Virus record (IMG/VR): IMGVR_UViG_3300028177_000004
Span: 16,232-80,231 of that record
DNA: 64,000 nucleotides
Reading direction: 5' to 3' (one strand)
From: a virus
Of the stretch, positions 22,965-29,853 are shown one piece after another; position 1 is the stretch's first letter, and every line of letters starts with the position of its first letter. The translations under genes were made by a program, and so were the position numbers. The notes under the pieces were generated by a model that saw only the letters and a list, made by a program, of their open reading frames with translations, was not told where the DNA came from and did not search any database.

Positions 22965-23010
22965 TCCCGGCTTTGGAGTCGCACCGTGATTGCGCAAGGC
23001 AGGGTCTGTG

Positions 23011-23250
23011 ATGGCAACGATACACACGGACACGATGGCCGGGATGCTGGCAAGGGTGCGGGAATCTTCCGGCAACCTTGCGGACCAGCAGATCTGGGCG
23101 ACAGATGAGGAGCGGGATGCGTTCCGGCAGGGCATGAACGCTACGTGGCACATGGTCACATATGGGGTGGCGGCGTCAATGGTGGCGGATCATCCCCGGT
23201 GGGACCGGGACCGGTTCTACGATCTGGCAGACGGGGTGGACCACGCGTAG
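23011..23250 (+). CDS. Unknown helical protein, 79 residues
   Basis: Start at ATG 23011 chosen over an upstream TTG. Two amphipathic helices (MAGMLARVRESSGNLADQQIW and FRQGMNATWHMV, listed separately). No motif recognised. Confidence 0.5.
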   Translation: MATIHTDTMAGMLARVRESSGNLADQQIWATDEERDAFRQGMNATWHMVTYGVAASMVADHPRWDRDRFYDLADGVDHA

Positions 23251-23287
23251 CAACCTGACCAATCTGACCGACAAGGAAGGGAAGATT

Positions 23288-23659
23288 ATGGGCACTGACC
23301 ACACGGTAGACATTCTGGAATTTAGGGGGGGATTGGAACGAGATCTCCGGGAAGTGCTTGATGCCATGAAGGCCTTGCATGGGTATGACGAGCGGCTGAT
23401 CGAAGAGCAGAGGCTGCATGACATGTTTCTGGAGGTGCTGACGTGGAGGGGCGACGATTTTCGGAACAAGGCCGAATTGGTTCTGACGGTCGGCGGTCCC
23501 ACCGTTCGCGTTGAGTGGGATTCTCGCTGGTCGTCGGAGCATAGTGGGGCTACGCTCACCCATTCGTGGGGTACTCAGTGGGGCGTGGAGCGTACTAGCG
23601 TGGAGATGTCGGGCGATCTGGTCGATGAGGTTTTGCAGGCTTTGGGCGTGTGGGTTTGA
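23288..23659 (+). CDS. Unknown protein, 123 residues
   Basis: AAGGAAGGGAAG ribosome-binding site before ATG 23288. N-terminal helix (RDLREVLDAMKALHGYDERL) followed by a beta-rich half (AELVLTVGGPTVRVEW). No family recognised. Confidence 0.6.
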   Translation: MGTDHTVDILEFRGGLERDLREVLDAMKALHGYDERLIEEQRLHDMFLEVLTWRGDDFRNKAELVLTVGGPTVRVEWDSRWSSEHSGATLTHSWGTQWGVERTSVEMSGDLVDEVLQALGVWV

Positions 23660-23750
23660 CGCCCTGAGGTTTCCCCCGGGTAGTCCATCTTCGGAGCGTG
23701 GCCGGAGCGGGGACGATAGTAAGTCAACCAACTAGAGAGGGATACACGCT

Positions 23751-23918
23751 ATGGAAAACGTAAGCGAGCAAGTAGCGGAGATACTGCTGGAGGTGCTGCT
23801 AGACGCCAGCACCGGCAAGGCTCCGAACATGGATCTAGGGACGGTGCACCTAGACCTTGCCGAGTGGGCGGACGATATTCTGTCCTCCGACGTGATCACC
23901 ATGATCAACAAGTCATGA
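23751..23918 (+). CDS. Unknown acidic helical protein, 55 residues
   Basis: ATG 23751 follows AGAGAGGG. Leu-rich amphipathic helix (QVAEILLEVLLDASTGKAP) then an acidic tail. Overlaps the next gene by ATGA. Confidence 0.5.
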   Translation: MENVSEQVAEILLEVLLDASTGKAPNMDLGTVHLDLAEWADDILSSDVITMINKS

Positions 23919-24145
23919 GGACTGACCCAGAACGCCGACTGGAGTGGCGATCAGCACCGGCATTGAGGGACTACATCAAGCGCCCCTACTTCTGCCCGTT
24001 CTGCGAGCACCCGGTCATCGAGGCCACGAAGTTGGAAGCCTTCGAGAACATGGTGTACCAATGGGTGCGCTGCCCTGAGTGCGAGACAGAGTGGCACGAC
24101 CTGTTCGAGCTGTACGGCATTGAGGAAGTGGTGGCAGGTAAGTGA
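23915..24145 (+). CDS. Zinc-ribbon protein
   Basis: 76 residues with a canonical zinc ribbon: CPFCEHP and CPECETEW separated by about 25 residues. ATGA overlap upstream and GTGA overlap downstream. Possibly nucleic-acid binding; function unknown. Confidence 0.6.
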   Translation: MRTDPERRLEWRSAPALRDYIKRPYFCPFCEHPVIEATKLEAFENMVYQWVRCPECETEWHDLFELYGIEEVVAGK

Positions 24146-24537
24146 GAGTTCGGGTCTACTGGAATCTTCACAAGGACTGTTATTCCGTGCTTGATTGGGA
24201 GCCCCGCTCTCGCAAGAAGGGCAGACTGGTTTGCCATTTGAGCGAGCTGATGTTGAAAGACGCAAAGTTCGTTGTTCAACTGTCCGGGAATAAAAGAGTT
24301 CGCGGTGAAAAGCGCAAAAACGTACATGCGTTTATCGAAGGCGATTGGTACGAGTATTCAGCGCGCAGCACCTTTGCGATGATGGGCAGAGTAAGGTACA
24401 ACCCGTATCAGGACACAGCCTTTGTCTTGACTCAGGATGGGCAAGAGGTTGAGCTAGCTAGTGAGGTACATCTCTCGACTTGCGTGACCTATTCTGTTGA
24501 AAAGGTAGGTCCGCAGGTGTTAGTCCCCCTCTATTGA
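24142..24537 (+). CDS. Unknown beta-rich protein
   Basis: 131 residues, GTG start overlapping the upstream stop. Alternating hydrophobic pattern and many aromatic and basic residues suggest a beta-barrel nucleic-acid-binding fold, but no family is recognised. It converges with the leftward gene at 24520, overlapping by 18 nt. Confidence 0.55.
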   Translation: MRVRVYWNLHKDCYSVLDWEPRSRKKGRLVCHLSELMLKDAKFVVQLSGNKRVRGEKRKNVHAFIEGDWYEYSARSTFAMMGRVRYNPYQDTAFVLTQDGQEVELASEVHLSTCVTYSVEKVGPQVLVPLY

Positions 24538-24867
24538 GCCCTTTCCTCCACCGTAACGAGTTAGAAGCGCTGTTGTGATGAGCGCTTGTTCGTGGTGAGT
24601 TCTGCTGGTTAGCTGCCGATCCGGGGCTTCGCCTTCCGGGGCGTGAACTCGGATGATTTCGTCAGTCCAAAGGTCAATCGTGTAGAACGTGCCTGCGTTC
24701 TCGAAGATGGCGACATCAGAGCCGACGCCTTCTGCCTCTATCTGCCCCTTGGACCGGTACACAGCCCCGATGGGGAGCCCGCCGTATTTGGCATCGCTCC
24801 ACCAGACAACTCGACTACCGGGTGGGATGAACCCTCCCAGTTCTTCCTGTGTGTACGTTTTTACCAC
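24520..24867 (-). CDS. Unknown protein of a two-gene inverted island
   Basis: 115 residues from GTG 24867, overlapping the upstream gene's stop. The first half reads SRVVWWSDAKYGGLPIGAVY and FYTIDLWTDEIIRV, beta-rich; the end is Gly-rich. No family recognised. Dispersed motif copy 6 overlaps its last codons. Confidence 0.5.
   Translation of the reverse strand: MVKTYTQEELGGFIPPGSRVVWWSDAKYGGLPIGAVYRSKGQIEAEGVGSDVAIFENAGTFYTIDLWTDEIIRVHAPEGEAPDRQLTSRTHHEQALITTALLTRYGGGKGSIEGD
24541..24554 (+). repeat. Dispersed motif copy 6 (CTTTCCTCCACCGT)
   Basis: One substitution (A to T) relative to the consensus; located at the junction of two convergent genes. Confidence 0.7.
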
Positions 24868-25154
24868 AGCTGTGATGCTTTCCAATCTACGACGGTTTTT
24901 CCATCGTAGTCGATCCAGACATGCCCGAATACCTCGTACTCGGCAGGACTTTCTAGGGTTTGTCTGTAGGTGCATCGTGTCTCAAGGTGGTAGCCCCAAG
25001 TCCAGCCACGCCACGGGTGGGTACCCTCGTCGAAGTCGCCAAGATCTTCGTTTAGATCCTCGCACTCGGAGGAGGGGTCGTAACCGTCTGCCTGTGCGGC
25101 AGCTTCTTGGACTGCTTCTTCTAGTCCATCTGGTATGACAAGTGTTTCGCTCAT
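24861..25154 (-). CDS. Unknown acidic protein
   Basis: 97 residues, strongly acidic first half (SSECEDLNEDLGDFDEG) and an aromatic beta-rich second half (WGYHLETRCTYRQ, FGHVWIDYDGKTVVDW). No family recognised. Driven by a family promoter on the minus strand and predicted leaderless. Confidence 0.65.
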   Translation of the reverse strand: MSETLVIPDGLEEAVQEAAAQADGYDPSSECEDLNEDLGDFDEGTHPWRGWTWGYHLETRCTYRQTLESPAEYEVFGHVWIDYDGKTVVDWKASQLW

Positions 25155-25160
25155 AATGGC

Positions 25161-25176
25161 ATCCTATCGGTAATAA
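25161..25176 (-). promoter_or_regulatory. Family promoter, minus strand, leaderless
   Basis: TTATTACCGATAGGAT on the minus strand; -10 TAGGAT ends 6 nt before ATG 25154. Shows that the promoter family also serves leftward genes. Confidence 0.65.
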
Positions 25177-25228
25177 CTAATAACGTCTACCTAATAATAA
25201 AGATTGTTCAAATGTTGTGTCACGTTGC

Positions 25229-25243
25229 CTTTACGGCTAGATT
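25229..25243 (+). promoter_or_regulatory. Family promoter, leaderless
   Basis: CTTTACGGCTAGATT; -10 TAGATT (25238-25243) ends 6 nt before ATG 25250. Confidence 0.6.
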
Positions 25244-25249
25244 CCCATT

Positions 25250-25420
25250 ATGAAGCAAAGCATACCCACTTGCACGATCTGCGGAGGATCGGGAGCCGGT
25301 TACGAGTTTCCACTATTCCCCCGTTGCTCTGACAAGACATTCGGCGCAATCTGCGCTGAGTGCGACCATGAGCGAGCCAACGAATACGGACTCGCCCGAC
25401 CCGGGAGGCACACACGGTGA
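25250..25420 (+). CDS. Zinc-ribbon-like peptide, 56 residues
   Basis: Predicted leaderless. CTICGG and CAECDH give a C-x2-C...C-x2-C zinc ribbon. The CxxCGGSGAG start recalls DnaJ-type zinc motifs. GTGA overlap with the next gene. Function unknown. Confidence 0.6.
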   Translation: MKQSIPTCTICGGSGAGYEFPLFPRCSDKTFGAICAECDHERANEYGLARPGRHTR

Positions 25421-25485
25421 TTGCGTTTTTCCTATTGGGGGTAGTTCTCTACCTCTGTTCCGACAAACATCCGTGGGGCGTCTGA
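25417..25485 (+). CDS. Minimal membrane peptide, 22 residues
   Basis: GTG 25417 with GGGAGG at good spacing, overlapping the upstream TGA; its TGA overlaps the next ATG (TGATG). One hydrophobic helix (IAFFLLGVVLYLC). Overlaps at both ends and the RBS support translation. Confidence 0.5.
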   Translation: MIAFFLLGVVLYLCSDKHPWGV

Positions 25486-25688
25486 TGACGCCGCAGAAAG
25501 GCGACCGAGTTCGCCTTATCCACACATCCGACTTCGCAACAAAGCTTCAGGCCGGGGCTATGGGCACGGTTCGCAAGTTCCGAGAGAACGTCATGGATGA
25601 ATACGACCAACTACACGTTGACTGGGACGATGGTTCAGGGCTATCCTTGATTCCAGAGTCAGGCGACAGATGGGAGATCGTCCAGTGA
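25485..25688 (+). CDS. DUF4314-like protein
   Basis: 67 residues: KGDRVRLIHTSDF, LQAGAMGTVRKF, LHVDWDDGSGLSLIPESGD and W follow the DUF4314 pattern (GDrVrL...G..GTV...v.WD.G..L.li...D.W). It is an SH3-like barrel common in phages and plasmids; function unknown. Coupled on both sides. Confidence 0.7.
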   Translation: MTPQKGDRVRLIHTSDFATKLQAGAMGTVRKFRENVMDEYDQLHVDWDDGSGLSLIPESGDRWEIVQ

Positions 25689-25861
25689 AGTGTGGTTTTT
25701 GTGGGTTGCCCTGCCGCCCCGAAGAAGGGGACGTGGAAGTCCCGGTTCCGAACGACCTGAAAACGATGTGGGTGCACAAGGTGTGCCACATGCAGTTTCT
25801 CTCTGATCGTTGGTCAGACGAGGTTGACCGTCGATTAGACAACACAGTTGCTACGGGTTGA
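25685..25861 (+). CDS. Zinc-finger-like peptide, 58 residues
   Basis: GTG overlaps the upstream TGA. KCGFCGLPC at the N-terminus and a later HKVCH give a likely C-x2-C...H/C site. Last gene of the four-gene chain beginning at 25250. Confidence 0.55.
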   Translation: MKCGFCGLPCRPEEGDVEVPVPNDLKTMWVHKVCHMQFLSDRWSDEVDRRLDNTVATG

Positions 25862-25866
25862 GAGGG

Positions 25867-25880
25867 CTTTCCTCCACCGT
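25867..25880 (+). repeat. Dispersed motif copy 7 (CTTTCCTCCACCGT)
   Basis: Same A-to-T variant as copy 6; intergenic, 5 nt after one stop and 18 nt before the next ATG. Confidence 0.7.
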
Positions 25881-25897
25881 AAGAAGAAGCGCGTGTT

Positions 25898-26116
25898 ATG
25901 TCAATGAATCATTTACCCGACCAGTTTGTCTGTGTCCAATGCGGTAGCCCCGTTACGAAGTCCAGCTCTAACACGCTTCGTTTGATTAGGGGTTGGGTGA
26001 AGGGTGAGGGCAAGTCTATTCAGTATGTGGAAAACGACGAATACAAATACCTTCACGATTGGTGTTTGCGGGGCTACCGGGACGGTGGTCCAGAAACCAT
26101 GAGCCTTTTCGAGTAA
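25898..26116 (+). CDS. Zinc-ribbon-like protein
   Basis: 72 residues. CVQCGSP near the N-terminus and HDWCLRG near the C-terminus could form a treble-clef-like site. Function unknown. Confidence 0.55.
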   Translation: MSMNHLPDQFVCVQCGSPVTKSSSNTLRLIRGWVKGEGKSIQYVENDEYKYLHDWCLRGYRDGGPETMSLFE

Positions 26117-26134
26117 GGCGCGTTGCCCTTATAC

Positions 26135-26151
26135 CTTATTACGGGTAGGGT
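26135..26151 (+). promoter_or_regulatory. Family promoter with leader
   Basis: CTTATTACGGGTAGGGT with -10 TAGGGT ending at 26151; the first plausible start (26190) is 38 nt further and has its own purine-rich RBS. Confidence 0.55.
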
Positions 26152-26189
26152 TGCATTACCTACTAGATGAGGGAAAGGGGGTGTTACTT

Positions 26190-26333
26190 ATGCCAAATCC
26201 ACGCGACGATAGCGAGTTCGATAGCTCCGACGATGATGGCGGGGCTGCCTTCTCTTCTGAGGAGGCGCGGGGCGACTTCTACTACGACATGTGGGATGCC
26301 GACCCCGACATGGTCGGTTCGGGTATCTGCTGA
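26190..26333 (+). CDS. Very acidic 47-residue peptide
   Basis: GGGAAAGGGGG precedes ATG 26190. Asp/Glu-rich (DDSEFDSSDDDGGAAF, FYYDMWDADPDM). Such phage peptides can act as DNA mimics, but there is no specific evidence. The following 26334-26552 holds a CGCC-TTCG-GGCG hairpin, two AGCCCCG-type motifs and a protein-like fragment without a start. Confidence 0.45.
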   Translation: MPNPRDDSEFDSSDDDGGAAFSSEEARGDFYYDMWDADPDMVGSGIC

Positions 26334-26552
26334 CCCCAGTTGACCTTCGCCTTCGGGCGGGGGTCTCCTGTAGCCCCGAAGTTAAGCCCGCTCCGGAGCG
26401 AAGCGTCAAGCGGGGCTGCCCGCATTCGCAACGCTGCCGACTATCTGGAAGCTCGGTGAGTTGCCCAAGGTTGCGTATGGTGGGCTTTAACGTTAGCCTG
26501 TTATCACAAGCGAGACTGGAGTCTTGCAAGGACTACACAAGGAGTGTATCGA

Positions 26553-26882
26553 ATGAGTCAGATTCTGACTGATAAACCCACTTGGGCGAAGACGGTTGAT
26601 CCGTTGGGTCGCCCGTGCAAATACCCGTGGCACAAATGGTTCGACGGACAGACCCACCTGCTGGTGCGTCAACCAAAGCGCTCTCTGAGCGGCGGCTACA
26701 CCCATGGCGACTATGAGACTGAAAGCCGGTTCTTTCGCCATACTGTCATCAGGGCAGCCGAAAAGCGCAACAAGAACGTCGAAGTGATCTGGCGTAACGG
26801 TCACAACTTCGAAGACGGTTGTGACCGGATGATCGTGACCGCCCAAGACATCGCGCCTCTTGACACGCAGCTCTACACCTGA
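26553..26882 (+). CDS. Unknown basic protein
   Basis: 109 residues; RBS AAGGAGTG before ATG 26553. Begins MSQILTDKPTWAKTVDPLGRP; basic central part and a final beta-strand region. No family recognised. Confidence 0.6.
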   Translation: MSQILTDKPTWAKTVDPLGRPCKYPWHKWFDGQTHLLVRQPKRSLSGGYTHGDYETESRFFRHTVIRAAEKRNKNVEVIWRNGHNFEDGCDRMIVTAQDIAPLDTQLYT

Positions 26883-26912
26883 TTACTACTATCACGATAG
26901 GGGAAATGACCG

Positions 26913-27065
26913 ATGAGTGAACTGGCACCAATGGAGGGACCGGGATTCGTCTCATGCCGCAAATGCGGCGACGACATGGTCTACTCCCCCAGCATGGAGC
27001 CCATCAAGACCGAGACTGGTCGCAACCGGGTCATGTGTGTACCCTGCATCTACGCCATGCTGTAG
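26913..27065 (+). CDS. Zinc-ribbon peptide, 50 residues
   Basis: SCRKCGDD and CVPCIYAM form a C-x2-C...C-x2-C ribbon. GGGGA lies before ATG 26913. A strong terminator follows at 27112. Confidence 0.6.
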   Translation: MSELAPMEGPGFVSCRKCGDDMVYSPSMEPIKTETGRNRVMCVPCIYAML

Positions 27066-27111
27066 ACTGGTAACACGGCGAGCCGGTCAACTTCTCGGAG
27101 TCGATCAAAGG

Positions 27112-27145
27112 GAACCCTCACTTCGGTGGGGGTTTTCTGCTTTTT
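27112..27145 (+). terminator. Intrinsic terminator
   Basis: AACCCTCAC-TTCG-GTGGGGGTT stem with a UUCG-type tetraloop, followed by TTTTCTGCTTTTT. Ends the transcription unit that includes the 26913 gene. Confidence 0.8.
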
Positions 27146-27195
27146 GGTGAGCTGCAGCTGGAAGCCCCGTTCGGGGATGTCTTCTTGATTTGTTG

Positions 27196-27201
27196 TAGAC
27201 T
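27196..27201 (+). promoter_or_regulatory. -10 box TAGACT, leaderless
   Basis: Ends 7 nt before ATG 27209. The same TAGACT and ATGAGCGAC start context is seen on the minus strand at 54288-54275. Confidence 0.5.
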
Positions 27202-27208
27202 GTAAGAC

Positions 27209-27325
27209 ATGAGCGACACACCAGATCCAGACGATAACGATATGACCCGAGAGGACAACTCTCGACCGATTACTTCTCCGGCGCCGCCTGTCGAACCGCC
27301 CAGCCCTGTGCCTCCTTCTGCCTGA
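27209..27325 (+). CDS. Pro/Asp-rich peptide, 38 residues
   Basis: Predicted leaderless ATG. Starts MSDTPDPDDNDMTRED and ends Pro-rich (SPAPPVEPPSPVPPSA). No domain; disordered. Confidence 0.45.
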   Translation: MSDTPDPDDNDMTREDNSRPITSPAPPVEPPSPVPPSA

Positions 27326-27365
27326 GCTGCAGATCAGAGCCCCGCTCTTCGTGTAAAATGATTAC

Positions 27366-27518
27366 ATGAGTAATGAAGGGGAGGAGAGCTCACCCGACGA
27401 ACCCATCGGTAAAACCGAAGCCGAACTGAATGGCTTGGGTCGTCAAATGACGGTAGGTGAAAGGATCGTCAAAGCGGTGATGGGGCAAAGACCCCGATGT
27501 GCTGGCTGCCGCAAATAG
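27366..27518 (+). CDS. Small peptide, 50 residues
   Basis: TAAAAT (27354-27359) lies 6 nt before the ATG, so a leaderless transcript is likely. Acidic start, basic end with RPRCAGCRK (a lone C-x2-C). Function unknown. Confidence 0.5.
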   Translation: MSNEGEESSPDEPIGKTEAELNGLGRQMTVGERIVKAVMGQRPRCAGCRK

Positions 27519-27584
27519 CGGGACTCAGCGAGGAGCTCCTCAAACACGTTGTCGTTGTCAGTTATAAAGGATAAGATTGTCGCT

Positions 27585-27791
27585 ATGAGGAAGAAGGACC
27601 GTACCCCGATTGGCAAGACCAGTCGCCGCATCGCCAAGGAGGACTTGAAGTCCATCCGACGGGCGAGCCGCGACGCACAGGTCAACGCCCTGCGAGAAGG
27701 CCGGAAGTGCCGTGCCGCAACATTCGTTGATCGCAAAAAAGAGGGGAATCGAACCATCTGCCGAGACAAGATCCGGTACTGGACTGGCTAA
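27585..27791 (+). CDS. Strongly basic small protein
   Basis: 68 residues, about one third Lys/Arg. TAAGAT (27572-27577) is 7 nt before the ATG, predicted leaderless. Probably nucleic-acid binding; no family recognised. Confidence 0.55.
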   Translation: MRKKDRTPIGKTSRRIAKEDLKSIRRASRDAQVNALREGRKCRAATFVDRKKEGNRTICRDKIRYWTG

Positions 27792-27860
27792 GACAACTGT
27801 TACTTCATTACCTCAACGTAACGACGGGAAGAGTCCCGCATAACACTGAGGAGAAATCAA

Positions 27861-27983
27861 ATGGAGTTCAACATAACCCTTGACTTACACAGCGGATGGG
27901 TACTAATCTGCGTAGCAGGACTACTATCAGCCACCGCATTTATTTTGTGGCATCGCAAGAAGGGGAGTGGGAAATATAAATGA
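27861..27983 (+). CDS. Small membrane peptide, 40 residues
   Basis: GAGGAG precedes ATG 27861. One transmembrane helix (WVLICVAGLLSATAFILW) and a basic tail (HRKKGSGKYK), giving a positive-inside topology. ATGA overlap with the next gene. Confidence 0.55.
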   Translation: MEFNITLDLHSGWVLICVAGLLSATAFILWHRKKGSGKYK

Positions 27984-28306
27984 CCACATCAACCGGTTCA
28001 GAGAGTTCATCCGAAACAACCGTTGGCTCTAAACGGGAGCTAGCGGAACGGGGCTGCCAAGAGCTCAACCCGGGGGCACTGTTTATGGATGGGCTTGATG
28101 ACGCCATTCTGGGTATTGGAAACCAATATTCCAAACCTCCCGTAGTGGTCTACGACGAAGGTCGCATCCTGAACGTGTTGATGGATGAACAGGGCATGTC
28201 CCATGACGAAGCGTGGGAATGGTATTCGTTCAACATCGCTGGGGCATGGATCGGCGAGAACACGCCAATCATTATGGCAGGACTTCACTCGTTGGAGGAG
28301 TTGTAA
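27980..28306 (+). CDS. Conserved phage protein of unknown function
   Basis: 108 residues. FMDGLDDAILGIG, PVVVYDEGRILNVLM, GMSHDEAWEWYSFNI and WIGENTPIIM form a motif string that I recognise as recurring in uncharacterised phage proteins. The first 30 residues are Ser/Thr-rich. Coupled to the membrane peptide upstream. Confidence 0.7.
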   Translation: MTTSTGSESSSETTVGSKRELAERGCQELNPGALFMDGLDDAILGIGNQYSKPPVVVYDEGRILNVLMDEQGMSHDEAWEWYSFNIAGAWIGENTPIIMAGLHSLEEL

Positions 28307-28322
28307 GTGTCATAATGAGTTT

Positions 28323-28475
28323 ATGACTGACTCATCCACCACCGTACTAAGAAGTGGGGTAATTCCTGACGTGGTTGATGACGATTTGGACTTTTGGGAT
28401 AACCAAATCGTCATGGTTGAAGCCGGGGCTTTGGAGCTCAAAGGTCTTCTTGACGAGGATTTAGCTGGGCTCTAG
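28323..28475 (+). CDS. Acidic peptide, 50 residues
   Basis: CATAAT (28311-28316) ends 6 nt before ATG 28323, predicted leaderless. The codons for SSTTV contain dispersed motif copy 8. Acidic and helical C-terminus. Function unknown. Confidence 0.5.
   Translation: MTDSSTTVLRSGVIPDVVDDDLDFWDNQIVMVEAGALELKGLLDEDLAGL
28335..28345 (+). repeat. Dispersed motif copy 8 (partial, TCCACCACCGT)
   Basis: The last 11 bases of the 14-bp motif are exact, located in codons 5-8 of the gene at 28323. Confidence 0.6.
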
Positions 28476-28512
28476 TAATAACGGTTATTATCGTTGACTG
28501 ACGAGTCAGTCA
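28476..28512. promoter_or_regulatory. Two adjacent perfect inverted repeats
   Basis: TAATAAC-G-GTTATTA (28476-28490) and, 4 bp on, TGACTGAC-GA-GTCAGTCA (28495-28512). Located right after a stop codon. They look like dimeric operator sites or a cruciform-capable terminator without a T tract. Confidence 0.5.
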
Positions 28513-28638
28513 GGTGAGGGAAAACCCAGATCCTCCTCAAAATCTTGCAAAAGTGATCAGCGGGGCTGCGTTTGCAGTCTACTGCACTAGATCAAAAGAA
28601 AGTCAAGAGATGTTGCGTAAGAGGTTGCGTTGACCTTT

Positions 28639-28653
28639 CTTATCGGCTAGGGT
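28639..28653 (+). promoter_or_regulatory. Family promoter, leaderless
   Basis: CTTATCGGCTAGGGT; -10 TAGGGT ends 7 nt before ATG 28661. GGTTGCGTTGACC upstream may contain the -35. Confidence 0.65.
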
Positions 28654-28660
28654 TGCTCCT

Positions 28661-28804
28661 ATGAGCGACACACTGCTACGGACTACTAACTGGGAAGGCT
28701 ATGACTCTCTGACGGAAGATCAGAAAGTCCGGTACAACCAGTTCAAGTTCGTCGCCAACTTGCGGCTAGCCATCTGGCAGAAGTCGCCCGAAGAAGGGTG
28801 CTGA
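28661..28804 (+). CDS. Small protein, 47 residues
   Basis: Predicted leaderless. MSDTLLRTTNWEGYDSLTED then a helical basic part (QFKFVANLRLAIWQK). No family recognised. Confidence 0.5.
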   Translation: MSDTLLRTTNWEGYDSLTEDQKVRYNQFKFVANLRLAIWQKSPEEGC

Positions 28805-28805
28805 C

Positions 28806-29324
28806 ATGGGCATGGATATCTACGGCAAAGAGCCGACAAACGAGACTGGCGAACACTTCCGCCGGAACGTCTGGGGATGGCGACCACTCTGGGAGTGCGT
28901 TGAAGCGCTCGTCCCCGATGTCGCCACGAAAGTCGAGTCGCCACACACAAACGACGGCGACGGACTGGGAGCCATAGACGCTGCCGCTCTTGGCTATGCG
29001 CTGCACAACGCAGTCGAAAAGGGCAAGGCGTTGCAATGGATCGAGGAGTTTCGAGCCGCACAAGCCGACCTTCCGCTGGAAGAGTGCCAGTTCTGCGACT
29101 CAACTGGCATCCGCACCGATGAGGTCGGGATGAACGCCGGACAGCACGACAAGAAGTTAGACGACGAAGTAGCCATCATCGTCGGACGAGAGTTCGGCTG
29201 GTGCAACGGCTGCAACGGACTGGGGAAGCAAGAGTCCATCTGGACTTCATACGGAGTCGAAGAGGGATGCGTAACAGAGTTCGCAGACTTTCTCATTCAC
29301 TCAGGTGGATTCGAGATCTGCTAA
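28806..29324 (+). CDS. Conserved phage protein with zinc-binding cysteine pairs
   Basis: 172 residues. Starts MGMDIYGKEPTNETGEHFRRNVW and WRPLWECV, a beginning shared by a recurrent uncharacterised phage family. CQFCDSTG and CNGCNGLG in the second half resemble DnaJ-type CxxCxGxG zinc motifs. Function unknown. Confidence 0.7.
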   Translation: MGMDIYGKEPTNETGEHFRRNVWGWRPLWECVEALVPDVATKVESPHTNDGDGLGAIDAAALGYALHNAVEKGKALQWIEEFRAAQADLPLEECQFCDSTGIRTDEVGMNAGQHDKKLDDEVAIIVGREFGWCNGCNGLGKQESIWTSYGVEEGCVTEFADFLIHSGGFEIC

Positions 29325-29338
29325 CAGAACGGAAAGAC

Positions 29339-29851
29339 ATGAAGACTGAACTGAAGACCAAAGCAGAAGATCAACCGAAGCGACCCGAAGCATGGGCGTG
29401 GGCAGAGCGCGAGGTAACCCGACAGGGAGCCCCGGGCTTAGCTCCGCAGTTCATTCAAGCTTGGGATTACTCACGGAATAACTTTTTCATGAGCGACCAC
29501 ATGGATCTGGAACGTCAGATCGTGTATGTCAACATGATGGTGACCGACGAGTGGGACAATTCCAAGCGAGATCTGCGTCATCAGGGCTACAGGACTACAC
29601 CCGTGGTGTTTTCCAACGGCAACGATGGCGCTGACTGGCGAGAGATCCCTCGCCTCGTGAACCAGTTGTGCAAAAGTCATCTGTTCTGGGATGGAAGAAT
29701 CGAGGAGTTCTGTATTGAGTTCCTACGGATTCATCCCTTCGCAGACGGAAATGGTCGGACTGCAGCGATTCTCCTGAATCGGAGGACACACCATCGAGAC
29801 TTCATTTGTGTCCCCACTGTTGACGGATGGATCGAAGACGCTAAGGTCTAA
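29339..29851 (+). CDS. Fic-domain protein (putative AMP-transferase)
   Basis: 170 residues from ATG 29339 (ACGGAAAG upstream). It has the Fic signature HPFADGNGRTA (residues 132-142), with the catalytic His and the GNGR anion hole intact, and the preceding helix IEEFCIEFLRI. Fic enzymes usually transfer AMP (or other phosphate groups) from a nucleotide to protein hydroxyls. No [ST]xxxE[GN] inhibitory motif is obvious, so self-inhibition may be absent. Host target or defence function in a phage is unknown. Confidence 0.8.
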   Translation: MKTELKTKAEDQPKRPEAWAWAEREVTRQGAPGLAPQFIQAWDYSRNNFFMSDHMDLERQIVYVNMMVTDEWDNSKRDLRHQGYRTTPVVFSNGNDGADWREIPRLVNQLCKSHLFWDGRIEEFCIEFLRIHPFADGNGRTAAILLNRRTHHRDFICVPTVDGWIEDAKV

Positions 29852-29853
29852 CC

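Noticed and set aside
26291-26572. Open frame of 93 codons between two accessory genes
   Set aside because: It overlaps the end of one gene and start of another, is Cys/Arg/Ser-rich and has no RBS; a short protein-like stretch in another frame there has no start either.
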